From an uncultured Muribaculum sp. (GTDB lineage: Bacteria; Bacteroidota; Bacteroidia; Bacteroidales; Muribaculaceae), in the NCBI GenBank assembly GCA_947573015.1, contig CANPDS010000106.1, positions 1 through 8,202 of the forward strand: 8,202 bases of DNA, given 5' to 3'. The translations under genes were made by a program, and so were the position numbers. Numbering within the stretch: the stretch's first letter is position 1; each line of letters begins with the position of its first letter. The notes under the pieces are model-generated. The model searched no databases. It worked only from the letters and a program-made list of their open reading frames with translations, and was not told the origin of the DNA. This document shows positions 1 to 6,473 of the stretch, piece after piece.

Positions 1-105
1 ACTAAACCGCGTGAATTCGCGACAGCTCCTGCCTCTCTTCTCCCTCGTCACGACGACAGCTTTTTAAGGCTCGACAGGGTTGAAGGAACTCTAAGAGCTG
101 CATAA
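1..105 (+). CDS. 3' end of an unrecognised protein (5' truncated)
   Basis: Reading frame 1 is open from the window edge for 34 codons and stops at TAA 103-105. The C-terminal residues end in LRLDRVEGTLRAA. The stop lies 13 bases before a strong terminator hairpin on the same strand, which is where a gene end would be expected. The frame is richer in G+C than the leader that follows. I do not recognise the family; the fragment is too short and shows no domain, membrane segment or motif. A competing frame (2) is open only to 67 and leaves a longer gap to the terminator, so frame 1 is preferred. The DNA could also be non-coding or the end of an RNA gene. Confidence 0.45.
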   Translation, partial: TKPREFATAPASLLPRHDDSFLRLDRVEGTLRAA

Positions 106-118
106 ACCGAAATACTCT

Positions 119-153
119 GACCCGAAGGACTGATTCGTCCTCCGGGTCTTTTT
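119..153 (+). terminator. Rho-independent terminator of the upstream gene
   Basis: A 12-position stem (119-130 with 137-148) has 11 Watson-Crick pairs and one A-C mismatch. It encloses a 6-base loop and is followed at once by five T residues (149-153). It separates the partial gene at the window edge from the GH3 leader, so the GH3 gene probably has its own promoter. Confidence 0.85.
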
Positions 154-292
154 CTATTTATGGACTGATTTAAATTTGAGGTTTATTTCAGCTCATTATT
201 AAACACACGCTTAATCAGGCCTCTGTATATTCCATAACAGATTACTTAATGGGCATAAATTTTCAATTAAAATCGGGCCATTATGGTTTTAT

Positions 293-325
293 TATGCTTT
301 TTTTCTGTGTGTGGGGATATATTTG
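293..325 (+). promoter_or_regulatory. Candidate Bacteroidetes promoter for the GH3 gene
   Basis: TATATTTG at 318-325 matches the Bacteroidetes -7 consensus TAnnTTTG exactly. Twenty-one bases upstream, TATG (293-296) is a three-of-four match to the -33 element TTTG. Transcription would start near 330, giving a leader of about 40 bases before the ATG at 371. The leader contains no Shine-Dalgarno sequence and is A/T-rich, as usual in this phylum. The region 154-292 is AT-rich, and apart from the short palindrome at 278-286 I see no further feature in it. Confidence 0.5.
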
Positions 326-370
326 TGGCGTATTTTACCGAAACAAACTATTTTATATTAACCTTAAATT

Positions 371-3300
371 ATGAAGTTAAAAAGAGCATTAGTTCCTTTG
401 GCATGTATGATTGGAGGCTCGTTATTGGCGTCCGGCCAGACATTCAGAGATGACAAGAATCTTGGTTTTCACGAACGAGCCAAGATGCTTGTATCACAGT
501 TGACACTTGAGGAAAAAGTAAAACAGATCGGCAATAATGTCGGAGGTATCAACCGTCTTGGAATAAAGAACTATAACTATTGGAACGAGGGCATACATGG
601 TGTGGCTCGTTCGGGTGTGGCGACATCATTTCCCATTTCAAAGGGATTGTCGAGCACTTGGAATGCGCCGCTTATGTATCGTGTGGCAACAGCTATATCC
701 GATGAGGCCCGTATCTATAATAAGCAGACCGGTAAGGGGCTTACCTATTGGTGTCCGACAATCAATCTTAGCAGGGATCCGCGTTGGGGTCGCGATGAGG
801 AAAACTACGGTGAAGACCCATATCTTACTGGAGTCCTTGCCGTGGAGTATATCAAGGGTTTGCAGGGCGATGACCCGAAATATCTTAAGACTGTGGCGAC
901 TGCAAAACATTTTGTTGCCAATAATTATGAGAAGGAGCGTCACAGCCACTCCTCGGATATGGATGAACGCAATCTCAGGGAGTATTATCTGCCGGCATTT
1001 GAGATGTGTGTCAAGGATGGCAAGGTCGCATCAATTATGAGTGCATACAATGCTCTCAACGGGGTGCCTTGTTGTGCCAATCCGAAATTGCTCACATATA
1101 TTTTGCGCGATGAGTGGGGGTTTGATGGTTTTGTAACGTCTGATTGCGGCGCTATTCAGGATATATTTGTCAATCATAAATATACATCAACTATAGAGGA
1201 GGCCTGTGCCGAGGCCATAAAGGCTGGTGAAGATATGAACTGTGGAGGCATGTTTCAGCAACATACTTTGCAGGCAGTGAATCAAGGCCTTCTCACTGAA
1301 GCCGAGGTTGACTCCGCTTTGGTACGTATATTTGAATCGAGATTCCGGCTCGGTGAGTTTGACGATGATGTGAAATGGAATAATCTGGATCCTTCACTGC
1401 TTAATTGCAAGGAGCATCAGGATCTGGCCATGCAATCTGCTCTGGAGTCGATCGTTTTGTTGAAAAACTCAGTGCCGGATGGAGCGGAATCACCGCTTCT
1501 TCCTCTTGATCCGCGCAAGACTGTTGCTATCATCGGTCCGTTTGGCAATATGGTGATGCTTGGTGGATATTCCGGTACTCCTACCGAAACTTCTACTCTG
1601 CGTCAAGCATTTGCCCGTAGGTTTGGCATAACACTGATCGACAATAATAATCAGTTTGAAGCTTACGATGATAAAAAGGGATCACTCGTAAGCGAGGCTA
1701 ATGGATGCGATGGTAATCTTGGCAATATCAAGGCCGGCGACTGGGCTATGTACAAGCATGTCGATCTTGGCGAGGGAAAAGATTTCTTCATTGTTCGCAG
1801 TGCTACGGCAAATGGCAAGGATAAGCCTACGGTAATGAAGGTTTATCTTGATAATATGAACGGAGAACCGGTACTTACACTTCAACTCCCGGCAACCGGA
1901 GGCTGGGGCGCATATGTAGAGAGCACATTTGAGATTGATCCGGCAGTGTTCAATGGTATCCATGATATTTATATGGAATTCTCCGGAGGAAATTCTTTTT
2001 GCAGCAATATGGATTGGTTCCGTTTTGAGGAATACGAGACACCTTTGGAGGCAATAGTTCAGTGTGGATCATTCAGCGATTGCAACGAAGGAAGCAAGAT
2101 GAAGATGGAGTCAGGTGGCAATCTCGGATATGTCACTCCCGGTGATTGGGCCAAGTATGCCGGTGTTGACTTTGGCTTTGGTTGCGATATGCTTACCATA
2201 TCCAATGCCACTGCAAATGGCAACAATCAGGCTACTACTCTGCAATTATACTTTGACTCTATGGATAGTGAGCCGGTTGCAACTATTCAGTTGAAATATA
2301 CCGGAGGGTGGGCTAATTATATTACCGACGAATTCCAGATCGACGGGAATCTGTTTAAAGGTATACATGATCTTTATGTGAAATTTACCGGGGGAAATAT
2401 GTATTGCAGCAATATGAAGACAATGCGATTCTACAACTCTGCTACTCCGGAAACTCCTGTTGAGGAGGAAGACACACCGTTGCTGTATACACGTGGTTGC
2501 AATATCAATGATAAGAGCGGTACTGATATTGAGCTTGCTAAGGAAACGGCGGCTAAGGCTGATGTTGTGATATTCACGGCAGGCACCGACTTGAATGTAA
2601 TGGATGAGGGCCACGATCGCACCACTATAGCTCTCCCCGGTGATCAGCTGAGCGTGCTCCAGGCTGTATATGAAGTAAATCCCAACGTAATATTGCTCCT
2701 TGAAAGCGCATCTTCGCTCGATGTTTCATGGGCCGAAGAGCATGTCCCGGCGATTATGGAGGCATGGTATGCAGGCCAGGCTCAGGGCGAGGCTATTGCG
2801 AGTGTGATCTACGGTGAATTCAATCCATCTGGAAAGCTTACGTCGACATGGTATAAATCAGATGCGGATCTTGGCGACATCACTAACTATGATATCCGTT
2901 CCACCAAGCGTACTTATATGTATTATGATAAGACTCCTCTATATCCGTTTGGATATGGTTTGAGTTATACAAATTTCGAATACAGCAATCTCAACCTGAG
3001 CACAGATATCCTCAATAAAGATGAGGAGGTAGCGGTGACATTTGACGTTACAAATGCCGGTGATAAGGATGGTGCGGAGATTGTGCAGTTATATACTCAT
3101 GCCCGTTCCGAAATAGAACGTCCGATTAAAGAACTTAAGGGTTTTGAACGTGTCGAACTTAAGGCTGGCGAGACCAAAACTGTCACATTGCACATACGTC
3201 ATGATCAATTGCGCTATTTCAACGATCAGACACATGCTTTTGAGGTTGAGACCGGTGTCGTTGATGTAATGGTCGGAGCAAGTTCGGCTGATATCCGTCT

Positions 3301-3508
3301 GAGTGGAAAGATAAATACGGTTGGTGCAAAGGTTCTTGGCACGTATGAGGATTTAACAACAGGCATTGATGATGTTACGGCACGATGTGGCTATGATGGT
3401 GTGTCTTCCATATATCGTATAGATGGCATTAAAGTGGATGATTCGCATAAGGATAATCTACAGAAGGGCATTTATATAATAAATGGCAAGAAGACATTGA
3501 CGAGATAA
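371..3508 (+). CDS. Secreted GH3 beta-glycosidase (beta-xylosidase type) with two inserted CBM6-like modules
   Basis: This is a retaining exo-acting glycoside hydrolase of family 3, predicted to remove terminal sugars from oligosaccharides. Residues 1-22 form a signal peptide with likely cleavage after ASG. Residues 35-335 form the (beta/alpha)8 domain with the DPRWGR signature (136-141), the KH pair (179-180) and the nucleophile Asp258 in VTSDCG. The wording around NLSRDPRWGRDEE and the CV-KDGKVASIMSAYN segment resembles plant-type beta-xylosidases, so xylosidase or arabinofuranosidase activity is favoured over beta-glucosidase. The alpha/beta sandwich starts near 380 and is interrupted at about 425-690 by two CBM6-like modules. 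It resumes near 705 with the probable acid/base Glu746 in DEGHDR. Residues 880-978 are the Fn3-like domain. A tail (about 996-1045) ending GIYIINGKKTLTR resembles short C-terminal modules common in Bacteroidales. All catalytic motifs are intact. The ATG is chosen because it places the signal peptide correctly. The linked substrate is inferred. Confidence 0.93.
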   Translation: MKLKRALVPLACMIGGSLLASGQTFRDDKNLGFHERAKMLVSQLTLEEKVKQIGNNVGGINRLGIKNYNYWNEGIHGVARSGVATSFPISKGLSSTWNAPLMYRVATAISDEARIYNKQTGKGLTYWCPTINLSRDPRWGRDEENYGEDPYLTGVLAVEYIKGLQGDDPKYLKTVATAKHFVANNYEKERHSHSSDMDERNLREYYLPAFEMCVKDGKVASIMSAYNALNGVPCCANPKLLTYILRDEWGFDGFVTSDCGAIQDIFVNHKYTSTIEEACAEAIKAGEDMNCGGMFQQHTLQAVNQGLLTEAEVDSALVRIFESRFRLGEFDDDVKWNNLDPSLLNCKEHQDLAMQSALESIVLLKNSVPDGAESPLLPLDPRKTVAIIGPFGNMVMLGGYSGTPTETSTLRQAFARRFGITLIDNNNQFEAYDDKKGSLVSEANGCDGNLGNIKAGDWAMYKHVDLGEGKDFFIVRSATANGKDKPTVMKVYLDNMNGEPVLTLQLPATGGWGAYVESTFEIDPAVFNGIHDIYMEFSGGNSFCSNMDWFRFEEYETPLEAIVQCGSFSDCNEGSKMKMESGGNLGYVTPGDWAKYAGVDFGFGCDMLTISNATANGNNQATTLQLYFDSMDSEPVATIQLKYTGGWANYITDEFQIDGNLFKGIHDLYVKFTGGNMYCSNMKTMRFYNSATPETPVEEEDTPLLYTRGCNINDKSGTDIELAKETAAKADVVIFTAGTDLNVMDEGHDRTTIALPGDQLSVLQAVYEVNPNVILLLESASSLDVSWAEEHVPAIMEAWYAGQAQGEAIASVIYGEFNPSGKLTSTWYKSDADLGDITNYDIRSTKRTYMYYDKTPLYPFGYGLSYTNFEYSNLNLSTDILNKDEEVAVTFDVTNAGDKDGAEIVQLYTHARSEIERPIKELKGFERVELKAGETKTVTLHIRHDQLRYFNDQTHAFEVETGVVDVMVGASSADIRLSGKINTVGAKVLGTYEDLTTGIDDVTARCGYDGVSSIYRIDGIKVDDSHKDNLQKGIYIINGKKTLTR
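1712..2026 (+). repeat. First CBM6-like module (repeat copy 1)
   Basis: Residues 448-552 of the GH3 protein, with a lead-in FEAYDD from about 429, match the CBM6 pattern: the EA start, GDWAMY, TGGW and a final SNMDWFRF. The family uses aromatic residues (here W458, Y461 and the W of TGGW) and an Asn near the C-terminus to hold sugar. This copy keeps those positions. It aligns without gaps to the second module over 105 residues with 53 identities by eye, which indicates an internal duplication. Confidence 0.8.
2117..2431 (+). repeat. Second CBM6-like module (repeat copy 2, partly diverged)
   Basis: Residues 583-687 of the GH3 protein repeat the first module: GDWAKY, TGGW and a SNM motif at the end. 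Two family positions differ. The initial Glu-Ala of copy 1 is replaced by a Gln-Cys (VQCGSF), and the Asp-Trp after SNM is replaced by Lys-Thr. The copy may have lost calcium or sugar contacts, or bind a different ligand; this is inference. Confidence 0.75.
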
Positions 3509-3548
3509 GACTTTCCTACACAAGTCTGAATTTATAAATCAGTTATGT

Positions 3549-3590
3549 AAGGGCGGAATGCTGTTGGTGCGGCATTCTGCCCTTCGTTTA
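3549..3590 (+). terminator. Terminator of the GH3 gene
   Basis: A 13-bp stem (3549-3561 with 3572-3584) contains one G-T wobble and a 10-base loop, and is followed by a modest T-rich tail (CGTTTATT). It begins 40 bases after the GH3 stop. It suggests that the regulator downstream is transcribed separately from the GH3 gene, although readthrough is possible because the T tract is interrupted. Confidence 0.75.
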
Positions 3591-3664
3591 TTCTAAATCA
3601 TATACTCTATTCAGAACAGTCAGATGGGATGCAGTTTCACTGAATGAATTTAATTACCGATAAA

Positions 3665-3697
3665 TTTGGTATTGCTCCCGACTTATACGTATCTTTG
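3665..3697 (+). promoter_or_regulatory. Candidate Bacteroidetes promoter for the membrane regulator gene
   Basis: TTTG at 3665-3668 and TATCTTTG at 3690-3697 match both Bacteroidetes promoter elements exactly, with 21 bases between them, inside the usual spacing. Transcription would begin near 3703, leaving a leader of about 90 bases before the ATG at 3796. The leader is long enough to hold an operator; it contains CCATTAATTGG at 3747-3757. No Shine-Dalgarno sequence is visible. Confidence 0.65.
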
Positions 3698-3795
3698 GTT
3701 GGCTCTCTTATTTATGGGCGTCTTGAATACTTACGTTTGGCATGTTCCATTAATTGGATTAGTGTCTTGGCATTTATGTTCGAAATGAATATTTT

Positions 3796-6288
3796 ATGAG
3801 GAGATTTGCATTTGTATATTTCGCATTTTATTGCGTGGTGGCAATGTATTTTGTTCTGATATCTATACCATGTCATGCGCATGAGTATGGATTGCGTGTT
3901 ATTGGACATTCCTGTGTGAATGAGGATAATACTACATTGATATTATCTCCTGATGGCGCTCTGAAATGTTCTGGTGACACGGAAGTGCGTTTCTCCATGT
4001 CGTTAGGGCATGAAGCTGCATTCGGCAATATTATGAGTATCGCGTTTGATAATGGGAGTACGCTATATTGTATCGTTCCACCCCATGGGGGTCTTAAGTA
4101 TCTGGCGTTGAAGTATGGCAATACGGTCATAAAACATCCACAACCGGTTGAATATGATGTACCTATGGATATCGCTGTCGCTATGCATGGCCGCGATTCT
4201 GTCGGATTGTCAATTGATGGGAATAACATCACAGTACCTTTTCCTGGTATAACTGGAAAGAGTATGAGCATAAGCTTCGGGCGCCCTCTTGGCCGTTATG
4301 AAAATCATGAAGTTGTCACTTCTGAATTATGGGATATTGAGGTGCTGTATGGCGGTGATGTGAAGTATCGGTGGAATCTGCGTGAGCATAACGATTCTAT
4401 ATGTTATGATGAGCTGGCGGCCGTAAAGTCGGTGGCCATAAATGGTGAATGGCTTCTTGATAATCATGTGATCATGAAGCGTATATTTCATTTGCATGAA
4501 AAAGGAGAATGGCAGATAACATATAATCAGCACGATGATGAATTTCTAATTACCGATGGCCATAGGATGATCCACTATGTCTTGGAAGATGATGAGGTGG
4601 AAATCGATTCTATTGCCGGAGGGCATCGTGCCATGAAGTATTCAAATGCGCTTTTGTGCATGCCGGCCACCGGTGAGATTTATTCATATGATTTGGCCAG
4701 AACTGTCATTTCCGGATATGACAAGAATCACCGGATGTTTGGCATGAATGATCGGAATAATGAATTTTCTGCGTATCATAATCATACTTTATCGATATCC
4801 GGGGACAGGGCATATGCATTTGGTGGTTATGGATTTTATCGTTATCATAATGATCTTTTTGAGATAAACGTTGACAGCAACAGTATTGTGCCTAAGAAAT
4901 ATTATCCGCCGATTCCTCCACGTAACTCTGCGGCATCATGCATTGTAGATGGAAAGATGTATGTGTTCGGAGGGTTTGGCAATGAGTCTGGTCTACAGGA
5001 GTTGGATTGTCATTACTGCTATGATATGTATTGTATCGATTTGTCAACCATGCGCTCTGAGATGTTGTGGAATGCTGCTGCACCGGAAAATGATTTTATC
5101 GTGACATCTGAAATGATATGGAGCGATATTGACAGTTGTTTTTATGTTGGTACGACATCTCCCGATGGCGCGATTGCAAAGGTATATCGCGACAGGCCTG
5201 AATGGGAATTTGTGGTGCAACCTACCGATTGTGTGTTCAATTATCGTGATTTTACATTTAATCTGTATTCCTCTGATGCATTGCAACGGATGTTTCTTGT
5301 AATTGACAAGCATCTTGACGATGATCTGCATGATATCAGTATTTATTCGGTGGATCTTCCGCTAATGCCAACGGCTGTAAGTCTGCAGGCTGTTGTGGAG
5401 AAATCATATCGTGGAATTGTGATATGGGCTATAGTGGCGGCATTGTCCCTTTTTGTTTTGATTTTAAGTTATCGCAGATGGCGATCAAGATTGCAACATG
5501 CTCAAATGGATGATAGTGATAATGAGAGAGCGGATGAACCTACGGCTGGACCAACCCATGGTATTGGTCAGGAAGCGTATAAGGTTAACTGTATAAATCT
5601 ATTGGGAAAGTTTGCTGTGATTGATCGTGGTGGTAATGATATAACAGGCTCCTTTACCGGATTGCTACGTAATTTATTGGTGGTGTTGATATTGCATAGT
5701 GTTGGTAAGCGGAGTGGTATAAGCAAGGAATATCTCGACTCGTTGCTTTGGGGTGGAATGGATATGAAAAAAGCGCAAGCCAACCGTCAGGTTAATTTAA
5801 GCCGATTGCGCGTGTTGCTTAGGTCGATTGATGGGATAGAGATTGAAAAAGACAGTATTTCATTCCGTCTGGAGATTGACGAAGGCTGTCAGATAGATTA
5901 TTTATGCGTGGTTAATGCATCGGCGGCTATGCGTAATTATGATGATGCTTCGTTAGTGCACTATCTGGGTTTGCCATTGTTGCCGGAGATATCGGCGGAG
6001 TGGCTTGATGAATTTAAACGTCAATATTCCGATATTGCTATCTCAAAGTTGGAGGAGATTTGCAGGAACAGCATTCGATCAGCCGACTATTCAAAGGCGG
6101 AAGCTGCTGCGACAGCTCTTCTTGTACATGATCCTTTCAGCGACAGTGCATTGCGCATGTTATGTCATAGCCTATTTTGCCAGAAGCGTTTCAGAGTGGC
6201 CAGAACTGTTTATGATCGTTTCTGCTGCAGATATTCCGAATCTTTTGGAGAACCCTTTGGCACACCTTTCGCAGATCTGTATAAATAA
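3796..6288 (+). CDS. Membrane-spanning SARP-type transcriptional regulator with periplasmic Kelch-like sensor
   Basis: This is predicted to be a one-protein signal transducer that senses outside the inner membrane and binds DNA inside. Residues 1-28 look like a signal peptide (cleavage near PCHA). Residues about 45-185 are beta-rich and resemble a laminin-G/concanavalin-like fold. Residues about 285-425 contain Kelch-like blades (RAYAFGGYG at 338-346 and KMYVFGGFG at 387-395, each with the GG pair). The probable propeller continues to about 525. One hydrophobic helix (541-558) is followed by RRWRSR, fitting a cytoplasmic C-terminus. Residues 596-697 match the OmpR-like winged helix of SARP/AfsR proteins: INLLGKFAV, the DSLLWG element, and the VNLSRLRVLL helix. 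Residues about 735-828 match the BTAD helical region (LLVHDPFSDSALRMLC and the following VYDRFCCRYSESFGEP). It has no kinase or receiver domain. The in-frame stop at 3760-3762 and lack of another in-frame ATG support this start. Its target genes are unknown; the GH3 gene and its own promoter are candidates. Confidence 0.82.
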   Translation: MRRFAFVYFAFYCVVAMYFVLISIPCHAHEYGLRVIGHSCVNEDNTTLILSPDGALKCSGDTEVRFSMSLGHEAAFGNIMSIAFDNGSTLYCIVPPHGGLKYLALKYGNTVIKHPQPVEYDVPMDIAVAMHGRDSVGLSIDGNNITVPFPGITGKSMSISFGRPLGRYENHEVVTSELWDIEVLYGGDVKYRWNLREHNDSICYDELAAVKSVAINGEWLLDNHVIMKRIFHLHEKGEWQITYNQHDDEFLITDGHRMIHYVLEDDEVEIDSIAGGHRAMKYSNALLCMPATGEIYSYDLARTVISGYDKNHRMFGMNDRNNEFSAYHNHTLSISGDRAYAFGGYGFYRYHNDLFEINVDSNSIVPKKYYPPIPPRNSAASCIVDGKMYVFGGFGNESGLQELDCHYCYDMYCIDLSTMRSEMLWNAAAPENDFIVTSEMIWSDIDSCFYVGTTSPDGAIAKVYRDRPEWEFVVQPTDCVFNYRDFTFNLYSSDALQRMFLVIDKHLDDDLHDISIYSVDLPLMPTAVSLQAVVEKSYRGIVIWAIVAALSLFVLILSYRRWRSRLQHAQMDDSDNERADEPTAGPTHGIGQEAYKVNCINLLGKFAVIDRGGNDITGSFTGLLRNLLVVLILHSVGKRSGISKEYLDSLLWGGMDMKKAQANRQVNLSRLRVLLRSIDGIEIEKDSISFRLEIDEGCQIDYLCVVNASAAMRNYDDASLVHYLGLPLLPEISAEWLDEFKRQYSDIAISKLEEICRNSIRSADYSKAEAAATALLVHDPFSDSALRMLCHSLFCQKRFRVARTVYDRFCCRYSESFGEPFGTPFADLYK

Positions 6289-6411
6289 TCCATGAAGATA
6301 GATCAGATGCGGATGCCTATGTCGCAAACATGCATACTTTTTATTTGGATTTAATGTGAATCTGTTTTATGTACAGATAACCTATTAAGTGATAATCATA
6401 ATTGTTCATAA

Positions 6412-6450
6412 AAAAATATCCGGGAGAGCAGTGTTCTCCCGGATATTTTT
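6412..6450. terminator. Bidirectional terminator between convergent genes
   Basis: A perfect 16-bp inverted repeat (6412-6427 with 6435-6450) has a 7-base loop, a GC-rich core (CCGGGAGA) and A/T-rich ends, so it has a T tract on either strand. It lies 124 bases after the regulator stop and 24 bases beyond the stop of the minus-strand gene. It should terminate both transcripts. Between 6289 and 6411 I see no gene. Confidence 0.9.
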
Positions 6451-6473
6451 GAATTATTGTTGGAATATGGTTA

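Noticed and set aside
2..67. Alternative frame 2 gene end at the left edge
   Set aside because: It ends at 67, further from the terminator at 119, with only 21 codons; frame 1 ends closer and is longer.
371..410. Possible lipoprotein signal (LVPLAC, Cys12) in the GH3 protein
   Set aside because: The Cys lies inside the hydrophobic core only 12 residues from the start, the -3 position is Pro, and a better signal peptidase I site follows at ASG.
597..1040. Open frame of 147 codons on the plus strand inside the GH3 gene
   Set aside because: It overlaps conserved GH3 catalytic motifs in another frame, has no export or domain features and a biased Arg/Ile-rich composition; it is a shadow of the GH3 coding sequence.
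3785..3799. Four-codon open frame (ATG at 3785) overlapping the regulator start through ATGA
   Set aside because: It could be a translational-coupling leader, but such short frames are common by chance and nothing else supports it.
6005..6295. Overlapping plus-strand frame at the end of the regulator gene
   Set aside because: It overlaps the BTAD-like region in another frame and lacks its own promoter; the BTAD match makes the longer frame the real one.
6362..6376. Short inverted repeat CTGT-N7-ACAG downstream of the regulator
   Set aside because: Only four base pairs per arm; not distinguishable from chance.
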